From Xanthomonas sp. AM6 (lineage in GTDB: Bacteria > Pseudomonadota > Gammaproteobacteria > Xanthomonadales > Xanthomonadaceae), in contig NZ_CP106869.1 in assembly GCF_025665335.1 (NCBI RefSeq), positions 3,994,501-4,058,500 on the forward strand: a DNA stretch of 64,000 nucleotides, given 5' to 3'. The notes beneath the pieces were generated by a model. The model ran no database searches, was not told where the DNA came from, and saw only the letters and a program-made list of their open reading frames with translations. Shown here in pieces: positions 1-9,281 of this stretch (position 1 is the first letter of the stretch; the number at the start of each line of letters is the position of its first letter). The position numbers and the translations under genes were made by a program.

Positions 1-2408
1 CGGTTCTTGCCGGCGCTGCGGTACACGCGGCCGGCCGCGCTCAGCACCGCCGGCGAATCCGGCGCCTGCGCCAGCGCGCGCTGCAGGTAGTCCTCGGCGC
101 TGTCCAGGTCGCGCAGCGCGGCGGCGGTGTTGGCCGCGGCGATCAGCGTGTCCAGGTCGTTGGGCGATTGCTGCAGCTGCTGCTGGTACAGCACCAGCGC
201 CTGGCGCTGGTCGCCGGCGCCGGCGTACAGCCGCGCCAGTGCGGCCACCGCCTTCGGGTCCTGGGTCTGTTGCGCCAGCAGCGGCGCCAGCGCGTCGTAC
301 GCCGCTTCCAGGTTGCCCAGCTCGCGCAGCGCGTCCACTTGGCGCAGCGTGTAGCCGCTGCGCAGCGCCTGGTAGCGGCGCTGCTGCTCGGCGCTCATGT
401 CGGTGTCGCGCAACTGGCGCAGGGTGGCGGCCAGTTCGGCATCCTGCTGCGCGCGCAGCAGCACGCTGGCGTACTGCAGCCGCGCCTCGGTGTTGGGATT
501 CTGCGCGACCAGGCGCTGCGCCAGGGTCAGCGCGCGCGGGTTGCTGCCGATGTCGGCATAGGCGCCGGCCATCGACGCCAGCAGCGCCGGCTGCTCCAGC
601 GCGCCGCCGAGCGCGGCCTCGGTGCGCGCCAGCAGCAACTGCGCTTCGCCGGCGCGGCCCTGCTGTTGCAGCAGCCGCGCCTGCGCGGCCTGCTGCTCGA
701 CCCAGGCGGTGTTGCGCAGCGCACTCATCTCTGCGGTGCGCGCCGCGGTCGGGATGCGTTCCAGGCTGGCGTAGGCGCTGGCCCAGTCGCCGCGCTCCTG
801 TGCCAGCAGCGCGTTGGCGTACAGCGCCTCGGGCATGTCGCCGTGCACCGCGAGCAGGCCGTCCATCACGCTGCGCGCCTGGTCCGGGCGCCCGGCCTGC
901 TGGTACAGCCGGGCCAGGTCCAGCCGCACCCACGGATCGCCGGGGCGCTCGACCATCGCCGCTTCCAGTTCGCTCTGCGCGGTGACGGTGTCGCCGGCCT
1001 CCAGCGCCTGCTTGGCGCGGGCGCGCTGCACGTTGGAACGCAGCGCGGCTTCGCCGCCGGCCTTCTCGCGCTGCGCCGGGCTGAGCCGGGCGAACAGCGC
1101 ACTGGCCTCCTCGGCGCGGCCCTGGCGGCTGTACAGGCCGATCAGGCCCTGCAGCGCGCCGGCGTCGTCGGCGCTCAGCGCCAGCGCCTGGCGGTAGCTG
1201 CGTTCGGCCGCGGCGGCGTCGCTGGCCGCCTGCAGGTCGCCGAGCAGCACGTGGCCGGCGGCTTCGCCGGGTTGCAGCTTCAGCGCCTGCTGGGCCAGGC
1301 GCAGCGCGTCGTCGCTGTCGCCGCGGCCGCGTGCGGCCTGCGCCTGTTGCAGCTGCAGCCAGTAGCGCGCGCTGTCCAGCGCCGACCGCCACTTGCCGTT
1401 GCCGGCCGCGGCCGGGCGCAGCAGCTCCTGCGCCTCGCCGAAGCGCTGCTGGCGCAGGCGGATCGAGCCCAGGCCGCCGAGCGCGTCGGCATCGCGCGGA
1501 CGCGCGCGCAGCACCTGGGTGAAGCGCTGCTCGGCCACGGCGAGGTTGCCGGCGTTGAGCGCCTTGAACGCCTCGCCGAGCTGCTCGCCGGCCGGGTCGG
1601 CGGCCTGCGCGGCGCGCTGCTGGCGCAGTTGCGCGGCCTTGTTGGCCACTTCGGCATCGTTCGGGTTGGCCGCCAGGAACGCCTGGTACAGCGGCGCATC
1701 GGCGCTGCCGGCATTGAGCCACAGCAGCGCCTGGCGCCAGGCCGCGCGCGCCGGACCGCCGACGTCGGCACGCTTGCTCATCGCGCCGAGCTGGGCGATG
1801 CCTTCGCGCCGCGACGGTTCGCGGTAGGTCAGCACCTGCGCCAGCGCCAGCGCCGCGGCGCTGTTGCTGGGCTGCGCGGCGGCCAGCCGGCGCAGGCCGT
1901 CGCGCGCGCCTTCCCAGCCCTGCGGGGTGCCGGCCAGGGCCTGGTAGTACTCCAGCGCCAGGTGCTCCGGCGGCGCCTTGCCGGCGAACAGCGCCTGGTA
2001 TTCGCGCACGGCGTCCACGTAGCGTCCGGCCGCGGCGGCGCGGCGCGCGTTGCGCAGGTTGAGGCTCTCGCCGGTGCCGCCGATCGCCTGGCTCAGGCGC
2101 TGGGTCTGCGGCGCCTGCGGATGCGCCTTCTGCAACTGCTGCAGGCGCTTGCGCGCCTCGCCCTGGCGGCCTTGCGCCAGGTCGATCTGGGCCAGGCCGA
2201 GCAGCGCGTCGGGCTGGTTCGGGTCGGCCCGCAGCAGCTTGCGCCAGGTGTCGGCGGCGAGGTCGTCGCGGCCCTGGTCGTGCCAGTAGTTGCCCTGGCT
2301 GACCAGTTGCTGGGTGGCGTTGCCGGACTGCGCGTGCGCGGTGCCGGCGAGCAGGCACAGGTCGATCATGCCGGCCAGGTACAGGGGCTTGAGGGTCATG
2401 CGGAACAT
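1..2408 (-). CDS. bcsC: BcsC, cellulose export TPR/porin subunit (partial)
   Basis: About 802 N-terminal residues are present; the gene runs off the left edge, so the C-terminal outer-membrane barrel is outside the window. A signal peptide (hydrophobic stretch ending AGTAHA) is followed by many TPR-like helical repeats with recurring A-x-x-L/Y-x-x-A-L spacing (for example around the NPNDAEVANKAAQL and RPRDADALGGLG segments). In the BcsC family the periplasmic TPR superhelix guides the glucan from BcsB to the outer-membrane pore. The start at 2408 is chosen because a GGAGAA Shine-Dalgarno lies 5-10 nt upstream; it overlaps the end of bcsZ by 13 bp, so translation is probably coupled. A second in-frame ATG lies 9 bp downstream. 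Last gene seen of the bcs operon. Confidence 0.93.
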   Translation of the reverse strand, partial: MFRMTLKPLYLAGMIDLCLLAGTAHAQSGNATQQLVSQGNYWHDQGRDDLAADTWRKLLRADPNQPDALLGLAQIDLAQGRQGEARKRLQQLQKAHPQAPQTQRLSQAIGGTGESLNLRNARRAAAAGRYVDAVREYQALFAGKAPPEHLALEYYQALAGTPQGWEGARDGLRRLAAAQPSNSAAALALAQVLTYREPSRREGIAQLGAMSKRADVGGPARAAWRQALLWLNAGSADAPLYQAFLAANPNDAEVANKAAQLRQQRAAQAADPAGEQLGEAFKALNAGNLAVAEQRFTQVLRARPRDADALGGLGSIRLRQQRFGEAQELLRPAAAGNGKWRSALDSARYWLQLQQAQAARGRGDSDDALRLAQQALKLQPGEAAGHVLLGDLQAASDAAAAERSYRQALALSADDAGALQGLIGLYSRQGRAEEASALFARLSPAQREKAGGEAALRSNVQRARAKQALEAGDTVTAQSELEAAMVERPGDPWVRLDLARLYQQAGRPDQARSVMDGLLAVHGDMPEALYANALLAQERGDWASAYASLERIPTAARTAEMSALRNTAWVEQQAAQARLLQQQGRAGEAQLLLARTEAALGGALEQPALLASMAGAYADIGSNPRALTLAQRLVAQNPNTEARLQYASVLLRAQQDAELAATLRQLRDTDMSAEQQRRYQALRSGYTLRQVDALRELGNLEAAYDALAPLLAQQTQDPKAVAALARLYAGAGDQRQALVLYQQQLQQSPNDLDTLIAAANTAAALRDLDSAEDYLQRALAQAPDSPAVLSAAGRVYRSAGKN

Positions 2409-3556
2409 TGGGTTCTCCAGGCGGGCTGCAGCAGGCCGTCTGCGGAAAAGCGATAGCGGTTGTCGAGCCAGCCGCGGCCGAACAGGATCAGCACCCGATC
2501 GTAATAGGGAAGCCTGGCCGCGGCGGCGTCGCCGGGCGCGGGAATCTGTTGCGCCTGCGCCTTCAGCAGCGCCGGCTCGCGCAGCGCGCTCAGGTACGGC
2601 AGCAGCGCGGCGGCGAAGCCGGCCGGCGCGGTGCCGCTGCCCACGCCCAGGCGGGTGTCGACCTTCTCGCTGAACTGGCCTTGCGCCTGCAGTTGCCGCA
2701 ACGGCCCGGACAGGTCGGCGAGCAACGCCTTGCGCAGCGGCTCGCCGGCGTCGAGCATGCCGGCCCACAGGTACACGCGGATCGCGTCGTAGCTGCCCAG
2801 CGCGCCCTTGTCCGGATCGGCGACGAACGCGCGGCCGTCCCAGGCGATCCAGTCCGGGGCGAAGCCGACCGGCGCGCTGTCGCGCAGCAGGCGCGCGCTG
2901 CGCTGCGCCAGCCCGGCCCACGGGCCCTTCGGATCGGCGGCGGCGAAACGGCGCAGCAACTGGATCGGCAGGTAGCTGGGATTGAGCGTCCAGCGCTGCG
3001 GCTTGACGAAGCCCTGCAGCGCCGGCAGCAGCATGCCGCCGAAGCCGGGCAGCTCGGCCAGTTCGTGGCGCCGCACCAGCGCCAGCATCTGCATGCCGGC
3101 CTGGGTGTAGCCGGGGCGCTTCCACAGGCGCCCGGCTTCCAGCAGGGTGTAGGCGATCCACAGGTCGGCATCGCTGGCGGTGTTGGCGTCGAGCACGCGC
3201 CAGCTGGCGTCGCCGGCGCGGCCCCACAGCCAGGCCGGCAGCACCTGCTGCGGGCGGCCGCCGCTGAGGTTGTGCCGGGTCCAGCCGAGCAGCCGTTCGA
3301 ACAGCACCTGGTCGTTGGCCACCAGCGCGAAGAACAGCGCATAGGACTGGCCTTCGGAGGTGCTGCGCTGGTCGGCGTTGCTGAAATCGATCACCCGCCC
3401 GCCGTCGTCGATGTGCTTGTCGACGAAGCTCGCCCACTCGCGCCACGGCGCGCACGCCGCCGCGGCGACGGCCTGCGCCGGCGGCAGCAGCGCGGCCGCG
3501 CCCGCGGCGAGCGCGCCGCCGAGCAGACGGCGGCGCTGTCGCGCGTGCGGGGTCAT
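2396..3556 (-). CDS. bcsZ: BcsZ, periplasmic endo-beta-1,4-glucanase (GH8)
   Basis: 386 residues, normal for BcsZ. Family 8 glycoside hydrolases cut amorphous beta-1,4-glucan and are needed for correct cellulose assembly. The general acid is probably Glu68 in the GH8 signature STSEGQSYALFFAL; the SDADLWIAYTLLEAG segment carries the conserved Asp, and NPSYLP and SYDAIRVYLW are further family motifs. The N-terminus has a run of arginines before a hydrophobic stretch (RQRRRLLGGALAAGAAALL), which resembles a twin-arginine signal although it is not a perfect Tat box. The ATG overlaps the bcsB stop as ATGA, so it is translationally coupled. Placed between bcsB and bcsC in the cellulose operon. Confidence 0.93.
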   Translation of the reverse strand: MTPHARQRRRLLGGALAAGAAALLPPAQAVAAAACAPWREWASFVDKHIDDGGRVIDFSNADQRSTSEGQSYALFFALVANDQVLFERLLGWTRHNLSGGRPQQVLPAWLWGRAGDASWRVLDANTASDADLWIAYTLLEAGRLWKRPGYTQAGMQMLALVRRHELAELPGFGGMLLPALQGFVKPQRWTLNPSYLPIQLLRRFAAADPKGPWAGLAQRSARLLRDSAPVGFAPDWIAWDGRAFVADPDKGALGSYDAIRVYLWAGMLDAGEPLRKALLADLSGPLRQLQAQGQFSEKVDTRLGVGSGTAPAGFAAALLPYLSALREPALLKAQAQQIPAPGDAAAARLPYYDRVLILFGRGWLDNRYRFSADGLLQPAWRTQCSA

Positions 3557-5847
3557 TGCCCTTCCCGCAACCGTTGCGCCGAGTGCCGGCGCAGCACCAC
3601 GCGCGCGGCCAGCGCCAGCAGCAGGCTCAGCAGCACCACCGCCAGGCCCAGCAGCAGCGGATGCTGCGAGAAGTACCAGCGCGCCCAGGTCGGCAGCGGC
3701 AGGTGGCCGACGTAGTAGGTCTGGTTGCCGGCCAGGCTGCGGATCTTGCCCTGCTGCAACAGCACCACGCTGCCCTGGAAATCCTTCAGCGTGGCCGGCT
3801 CGAACCAGGCCTCGAACAGCTCGCCGACGCTGGCCGGGTCCTCGGCCAGCAGCGCGACCACGCTGCGCCCTTGCTTGAGCGGCGATTCGAAGCCCATCAG
3901 CACCACGTCGCCCGGGGCCGGCTTCACCGCCACCTCGGCGGTGGTCGGCAGGTCGGTGCGGCGCGCGTCGAAGGACAGGAAGCCGGGCAGCTTGTCCATC
4001 ACCCAGTCGCTCATCGAGAAGCGCCGGCCGCTGGCGCCGTCGCCGATCGGCAGGTGCTCGCTCCAGCGCTGGAACAGCGGCTGCGAGCGCGAGGACCCGA
4101 ACACCAGCAGGTCGCTGTCGGCGTGCTGGTCCACCTCGCCGGCATGGATCAGCGTGGCGCGCAGCGCCGGGTAGCCGGTGGACGCGCCGAGCTTGCCGAG
4201 CAGGGTCAGCAGGTTGGCCACGTCCTGGTCGCTGGCCTCGTCGGGCACCACGATGGTGGATTCGGACAGGTCGGCCAGGCGCGTGAACGGGTAGCCGGCA
4301 TTGCCGAACGCGGCCAGGTTCGGCATCGCCATGTAGTGGTGGAACGAACTCAGGTCCACGCTCGAATCGGCGTCGATCGCGCCGGACACGTCGGGGAAGG
4401 TGTTCTTGCACGCCTCGGCCTGCGGCCGGTCGAAGAAGAAGTGGAAGCGCAGCTGGCTGTTGGCCGAGAACGGGCCGGTCGGCAGCAGCAGCTTCTGCTC
4501 CACCGGCATCGCGCCCTTGGCCTTGAGGTCGTGCCACCACTGCAGCGGCAGCGATTCGGCGTACGCGCGCCCGCTCAGCGGCAGCGTGGTGACGAAGGCG
4601 TCGTTGATGCTGACGTTGAGCGCGGACTTGTTCTGCGCGTCCGGCACCGTGTAGCGGTAGCGCAGGTTGACCGGGATGCCGTCGCGCTGCCACACGAACA
4701 GGTCCGGCGGCAGCTGCAGGCCGACCCGGATCAGGTCCGGGTGGTAGCCGCTGACGTTGAGCTGCGCGGTCTGCGCGACCAGCTCGGCGAAGCGCACCGG
4801 GCCGTCGCTGGAGATCCAGTTCGGCGCGTCGTAGGGCTTGCGCGGCTGCGCCTGCTTCAGCTCGCCGATCCTGGCCACGGCGCCGTTGAACGGCGTGCCC
4901 AGCGCCAGCGCGGTGGCCGCCTGCTGCAGGTCGGCGTCGTTGCGGCCGAGCACCAGCAGCAGCTTGCCGGCCGGATCGCGCGGATTGGTCAGCACCGCCA
5001 GGGTCGGGCCGGCGATCTCGCCCAGGCCGTTCTCGGCGGTGACCAGCTCCGCCGGCAGCGTGTTCGCGGTGGCGAACAGCACCGCGTTGCCGGTGGCCGG
5101 CAGCTCACCGACGGAGACGTTGAACAGCGCGCCGCGGTAACCGGCCTGCGCGCCGAACCACGAGGACACGATGCCGGCGCTGCGCAGCGTGGCCAGGCCA
5201 GGACGCTGCAGGAACACGAACGGCAACTCCAGCCGGCGCGTGTCGCGCTTGTCGTAGAACGGCACCGGCAGCAGCGCCAGGTCGTTGGCCAGCACCAGCG
5301 GCGTGGTGCTCAGCGACAGCCGCGTGGCCGGGTCGATGTTCGCCCACAGGCTGGTGTGGTCGGGGTCCTCGCATTCGCGGGTGTAGTGCCCGATCAGCTG
5401 CAGGTTGAGCTGGTTGTAGTCGCTGACCAGGCGCGGATCGATCGGCACCTCGGTCTGCTGCAGCTTGCCGGCGTTCTCGCGGCTCACCGGCAGGGTCGCC
5501 ACGGTGACGCCGTTGACGGTGACCTTCAGGTGCGACAGTTCCGGCAGCAGCGCCGGCGAGTAGCTGTAGCGCAGGTGCAGCGTCGCCGCCTCCACCACTT
5601 CGTCGGTGCGCGTGCTGAAGGCCACGCCGGCGTTGCCCTGGATGCCGCGCAGGGTGACTTCGTAGTCCATGCCGAGCTGTTTCAGCGTCGCCGACCGCTC
5701 CTGCACGCCCAGCGTCGGCGCGGCCGGCGCCGGCGCGCCGGTGTCGGCGGGCGCTGCCGGCGCAGCGGCCGGCAACGTCGGCGCCTGCGCCAGCGCCAGG
5801 CCGGACAGGAAGGTGAGGCAGCACGCGGCCAGGGCAGGTAGACGCAT
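3553..5847 (-). CDS. bcsB: BcsB, periplasmic cellulose synthase regulatory subunit
   Basis: 764 residues, the usual BcsB size. A cleavable signal peptide (MRLPALAACC to ALAQA) is followed by a Pro/Ala linker, the carbohydrate-binding and flavodoxin-like domains of the family, and a single C-terminal membrane helix (HPLLLGLAVVLLSLLLALAARVV) ending in a basic tail. In known systems this tail anchor packs against BcsA and the periplasmic part guides the nascent glucan. The open frame extends further upstream, but the start at 5847 is chosen because it yields the signal peptide and lies beyond the bcsA stop. The 41-bp gap to bcsA is strikingly pyrimidine-rich on the coding strand and shows no clear Shine-Dalgarno. 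The stop overlaps the bcsZ start (ATGA). Confidence 0.93.
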   Translation of the reverse strand: MRLPALAACCLTFLSGLALAQAPTLPAAAPAAPADTGAPAPAAPTLGVQERSATLKQLGMDYEVTLRGIQGNAGVAFSTRTDEVVEAATLHLRYSYSPALLPELSHLKVTVNGVTVATLPVSRENAGKLQQTEVPIDPRLVSDYNQLNLQLIGHYTRECEDPDHTSLWANIDPATRLSLSTTPLVLANDLALLPVPFYDKRDTRRLELPFVFLQRPGLATLRSAGIVSSWFGAQAGYRGALFNVSVGELPATGNAVLFATANTLPAELVTAENGLGEIAGPTLAVLTNPRDPAGKLLLVLGRNDADLQQAATALALGTPFNGAVARIGELKQAQPRKPYDAPNWISSDGPVRFAELVAQTAQLNVSGYHPDLIRVGLQLPPDLFVWQRDGIPVNLRYRYTVPDAQNKSALNVSINDAFVTTLPLSGRAYAESLPLQWWHDLKAKGAMPVEQKLLLPTGPFSANSQLRFHFFFDRPQAEACKNTFPDVSGAIDADSSVDLSSFHHYMAMPNLAAFGNAGYPFTRLADLSESTIVVPDEASDQDVANLLTLLGKLGASTGYPALRATLIHAGEVDQHADSDLLVFGSSRSQPLFQRWSEHLPIGDGASGRRFSMSDWVMDKLPGFLSFDARRTDLPTTAEVAVKPAPGDVVLMGFESPLKQGRSVVALLAEDPASVGELFEAWFEPATLKDFQGSVVLLQQGKIRSLAGNQTYYVGHLPLPTWARWYFSQHPLLLGLAVVLLSLLLALAARVVLRRHSAQRLREGQ

Positions 5848-5888
5848 CGAGGGCAACCGGGGAAAAGAGGAAAGAAGAGACGGGCGGC

Positions 5889-8042
5889 TCACGGCGCGGA
5901 TTCCTCGCCGGCCGGGCGCGCCGGGCGGAAGCCGCCGCGCACGCTGTCGCCGATGTGCTGGCCCAGGCGCTTGAAGCCGCGCATGCTCGCCGCGAACACC
6001 TGGCCCATCGACTTCCAGAAGTGGTCGCGGTCGTGGCGGCCCCACTGCGACACCCAGATGTCGGCGCGGGCGAACGTGCAGGCGACCAGCCAGCGCTCCT
6101 GCTCGATCGACATGGCACGGAACTGCACGCTGACATGCCCGTCGCGGTCGTGGCGCACGATCGCCGGCAGGCGCTTTTCGACATTGCGGTGCGACAGGCC
6201 CACGTCGACCAGCGTCTCCGGTTCCACCGGCGCGGTTTCGACCAGCTTCAAGGCCATGCCGCCGGTGGAGAAGTTGGCGGTGCGGCAGGCCAGCTGCTGG
6301 CCGTCGGGCAGGTACAGCGTGGCCGGGATGTCCAGCGGCACGCGGTGCGAGCGGCGCACCTGGCGCATCTCGCTGGCGGTGGCGATGGTGGCGCCGAGCA
6401 GCAGCACGTTGTAGACGGTCCACACCAGGTTGAACCAGATCGTCTGCGCCTCGCCGGTGGCGTCGGTGTAGATCAGGCGCATCGCCCCGGCGGCCAGGCC
6501 GGCCAGGTTCAGCACCAGCAGGAACAGGTAGGGCTTAGCGATCTGCCGGTCGAAATAGCTGCGCGTGACCAGGCCGCCCTTGGGGGTGACGTTGAACTTG
6601 CCGAGCTTGGGATTGAACAGCGCCACCAGCGTCGGGCGCAGGATGTACCAGGCCAGCGTGGTCTCGTAGACCTCGTTCCACAGCAGGTGGCGGAACTTGC
6701 CCTGGGTGCGCAGGTTGGTCAGGTTGGCCTGCAGGATGTGCGGCAGCGCGTAGGCCAGAATCATCAGCGCCGAGGCGTGGATCACGTGCGCGCCGAAGAA
6801 CAGGAACGCCAGCGGCGCGGTCAGGTAGATGATGCGCGGCAGCCCGTAGAAGAAATGCAGCATCGCGTTGGCGTAGCACAGCCGCTGCGACAGGCGCAGG
6901 CCCTTGCCGAACAGCGGGTTGTCCAGCCGCGCGATCTGCGCCATGCCGCGCGCCCAGCGGATGCGCTGGGCGACGTGGCCGGACAGGCTCTCGGTGGCCA
7001 GGCCGGCGGCCTGCGGCACGGTGATGTAGGCGCTGCGGTAGCCGCGCCGGTGCAGCTTCAGCGCGGTGTGCGCGTCCTCGGTGACCGTCTCCACCGCCAC
7101 CCCGCCCACCTCCTCCAGCGGCTTGCGCTTGATCACCGCGCACGAGCCGCAGAAGAACGTGGCGTCCCACTGGTCGTTGCCGTCCTGCAGCAGGCCGTAG
7201 AACAGCTCGCCCTCGTTGGGCACCTTGCCGTGGTTGCCGAGGTTGCGCTCGAACGGATCGGCCGAGAAGAAGTAGTGCGGCATCTGCACCACCGCCAGCA
7301 TGCGGTCGCGCAGGAACCAGCCCATCGCCACCTGCAGGAACGAGCGGGTCGGGATGTGGTCGCAATCGAAGATCGCCACGTATTCGCCGCTGGACTTCTT
7401 CAGCGCGGCGTTGATGTTGCCGGCCTTGGCGTGGAAGTTGTTGGTGCGGGTGAGGTAGTGGATGCCGGCCTGCGCGCAGAACGCGCGGAACTCCTCGCGG
7501 CGGCCGTCGTCGAGCAGGTAGATGTTGAGCTTGTCCGCCGGCCAGTCCATCACGCTGGCGGCCAGGATGGTGGAGCGCACCACCGACAGCGGCTCGTTGT
7601 AGGTGGGAATGAACAGGTCCACCGTCGGCCATTCGGCCTGGTCGGCGGGCAACGGCACCGGGCGCCGGTTCAGCGGCCACAGCACCTGGAAATAGCCCAG
7701 CACCAGGATGGTGAAGGCATACACCTCGGCCAGCAGCAGGCCCAGGCCCAGGCTGAGATCGACCGCGCTGCTCACCCCCACGGTCTGGGTGATGCGCCAC
7801 CAGATGTAGCGCGAGGACACCGCCAGCGACAGCGCCATCATGACCAGCACGGCGAGCCGGCTGCCGCTGCGGCGCAGCAGCATCGCCGCGGCGAACACCA
7901 CCAGCGAGAACAGCAGTTGTTGCGGCACGTCCATCGGGATGGCGACCACGAACACCAACAACAAGGCGCCCAGCGCCCACAGCGACCAGGTGGCCAGCGT
8001 GTGCATGGGTTGACCGGTACGCGATGCGGGCGCAGCGCTCAT
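5889..8042 (-). CDS. bcsA: BcsA, cellulose synthase catalytic subunit (UDP-forming, GT2 + PilZ)
   Basis: 717 residues. An inner-membrane processive GT2 that polymerises UDP-glucose into beta-1,4-glucan and translocates it. Motifs visible: LDDG at 177-180, FDCDH at 225-229 (DxD), TED at 321-323 and QRIRW at 359-363, the full D-DxD-TED-QxxRW set of active synthases. Membrane helices precede the catalytic domain and follow it from about residue 375. A C-terminal PilZ domain has QVRRSHR at 561-567 (the RxxxR motif) and NFSTGG at 590-595 (the N/DxSxxG motif), so c-di-GMP binding residues look intact. This predicts activation by c-di-GMP, as for characterised BcsA. It follows bcsP after a 96-bp gap; no bcsQ lies between them. 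Confidence 0.96.
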   Translation of the reverse strand: MSAAPASRTGQPMHTLATWSLWALGALLLVFVVAIPMDVPQQLLFSLVVFAAAMLLRRSGSRLAVLVMMALSLAVSSRYIWWRITQTVGVSSAVDLSLGLGLLLAEVYAFTILVLGYFQVLWPLNRRPVPLPADQAEWPTVDLFIPTYNEPLSVVRSTILAASVMDWPADKLNIYLLDDGRREEFRAFCAQAGIHYLTRTNNFHAKAGNINAALKKSSGEYVAIFDCDHIPTRSFLQVAMGWFLRDRMLAVVQMPHYFFSADPFERNLGNHGKVPNEGELFYGLLQDGNDQWDATFFCGSCAVIKRKPLEEVGGVAVETVTEDAHTALKLHRRGYRSAYITVPQAAGLATESLSGHVAQRIRWARGMAQIARLDNPLFGKGLRLSQRLCYANAMLHFFYGLPRIIYLTAPLAFLFFGAHVIHASALMILAYALPHILQANLTNLRTQGKFRHLLWNEVYETTLAWYILRPTLVALFNPKLGKFNVTPKGGLVTRSYFDRQIAKPYLFLLVLNLAGLAAGAMRLIYTDATGEAQTIWFNLVWTVYNVLLLGATIATASEMRQVRRSHRVPLDIPATLYLPDGQQLACRTANFSTGGMALKLVETAPVEPETLVDVGLSHRNVEKRLPAIVRHDRDGHVSVQFRAMSIEQERWLVACTFARADIWVSQWGRHDRDHFWKSMGQVFAASMRGFKRLGQHIGDSVRGGFRPARPAGEESAP

Positions 8043-8138
8043 CAGCGATTCCTAGCGAGGGAGGCGACGCGCCGCGCGCTTTCCCCTTCGCGCGACGCCA
8101 GGACTAACGATACGCGGCGCCAGCGGCGCGCGCACGCG

Positions 8139-8558
8139 TCAGCGGATCTGGAACCGCTTGAGCGGGCTGTCGGGCGTCGGCACGCGATCGCGGCCGGTGT
8201 CGAGCAGGCGCTGGAACAGATGCGTGAGCGGCGTGGCCACGCTGGCCGACGCTGGCGGCGCGACTTCCTGCACCGCCGCGGTGGCCGGCTCGGCCGCCGG
8301 CCTGGCCGCGGACAGCGCCACCACCGGGTTGGACTCGGCCGGCGCACGCACCACCGACAGCGTCGGCACGGAGGCCGGCGCAAGCTGCGGCAGCGGTTCG
8401 GCGAGAGGCGGCGCCTCGGCGGCCACCGGCTCCGGCGCGCTCAGCCGCGCCCCGGAAAAATCCTGGTAGGCGCTGGCGCCCTGGCTGCCGAGCTTGGCGA
8501 ACAGGCTGGAAATGTCGTCGGCCGCATCGGCGACGGCGTGGTCGGTCTGCTTGGACAT
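8139..8558 (-). CDS. bcsP: BcsP/BcsR-like cellulose biosynthesis accessory protein
   Basis: 139 residues. The N-terminus carries a BcsR/BcsP-type motif (DDISSLFAKLG, then AYQDF), followed by a low-complexity Pro/Ala/Glu linker and a short conserved-looking tail (LFQRLLDTGRDR ... SPLKRFQIR). BcsR and BcsP proteins are small cytosolic regulators, usually encoded just before the MinD-like ATPase bcsQ, and help place and stabilise the synthase. Here the next gene is bcsA directly, so the usual partner gene is missing from the operon. Fairly short and rapidly evolving, so the name rests on the motif plus position. Confidence 0.75.
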   Translation of the reverse strand: MSKQTDHAVADAADDISSLFAKLGSQGASAYQDFSGARLSAPEPVAAEAPPLAEPLPQLAPASVPTLSVVRAPAESNPVVALSAARPAAEPATAAVQEVAPPASASVATPLTHLFQRLLDTGRDRVPTPDSPLKRFQIR

Positions 8559-8608
8559 CGATCACCCCCTAAGATGATTTTTGCAACTGGTGAAATCGAG
8601 TACCCACG

Positions 8609-9067
8609 TCAGGCCACCCGGCACAGCACGAAACGGCGCACGTCCTCGTCGGCCACCGGCACCGCGCGGATCCCCAGACCCGCCAACATGCCGGCCTGCT
8701 CGAACCAGGCGTGGTACACCCCTTCCAGGAACCCATCGGCCCCGGCCGTCTCCCCGGCCAGGGCGATCTGCAACGGCGAGCCGACGTGGTGCAGGTCGAC
8801 CCGGTCGGCCTGCTCCTCGAAACGCACGTAGCCCCACTCGGCCCGCTCCCAGACCCGGTTGGCCGCGGCCTGGAGCTCCTCCAGCGTCGCGCAGGCGCCG
8901 AGCGGGTGTTCGGCGGCGAACCGGCGGCCGATCCGCGCCATCAGCAGCGCCATGTCCTCGGCCGCCAGCTCCGCCGCGAACTCCTGCGCCAACGCACGCA
9001 GGAAGCCGCGCCACTGCCGCGAGCAGGCCTGGGTACGGAAATGCGTCTGGGGCTCGGAAGAGCTCAT
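8609..9067 (-). CDS. bcsD: BcsD, cellulose synthase subunit D
   Basis: 152 residues from the ATG at 9067; a GTG at 9097 would add 10 residues. It matches the BcsD family: QWRGFLRALAQEFAAEL near the N-terminus, the central AAANRVWERAEWGYVRFEE block, and DGFLEGVYHAWFEQAG near the C-terminus. In Komagataeibacter BcsD forms a periplasmic cylinder that helps crystallise glucan chains, and it marks type I bcs operons. No signal peptide is visible, which is usual for this family. First gene of the operon; 50 bp separate it from bcsP. The operon promoter probably lies in the 215 bp between bcsD and the pncB stop, where I see no convincing core promoter. Confidence 0.85.
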   Translation of the reverse strand: MSSSEPQTHFRTQACSRQWRGFLRALAQEFAAELAAEDMALLMARIGRRFAAEHPLGACATLEELQAAANRVWERAEWGYVRFEEQADRVDLHHVGSPLQIALAGETAGADGFLEGVYHAWFEQAGMLAGLGIRAVPVADEDVRRFVLCRVA

Positions 9068-9281
9068 CGGATGCGGCCTGCGTTGGAAAAATGGCACGGC
9101 GGATGCCGCACGAGGGTACTCAGCAAGCTTGATGCCAATATGGCCGACCCTGCCACCAACGCGACACGTATCTCACTTTCCCAGCCCATCATAGCCAAAT
9201 GCTGCACCACAGCAAAGTGGCTGCCGGCGCGACTCGCGTCCTCGTTTCGCGGTCCCAGGCCCGACAGCGGCCGTCCACGTC

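Noticed and set aside
168-2456. 762-codon plus-strand frame opposite bcsC
   Set aside because: Antisense shadow of GC-rich coding DNA; the translation is Gln/Arg/Leu-rich with no recognisable domain, and bcsC on the other strand is unmistakable.
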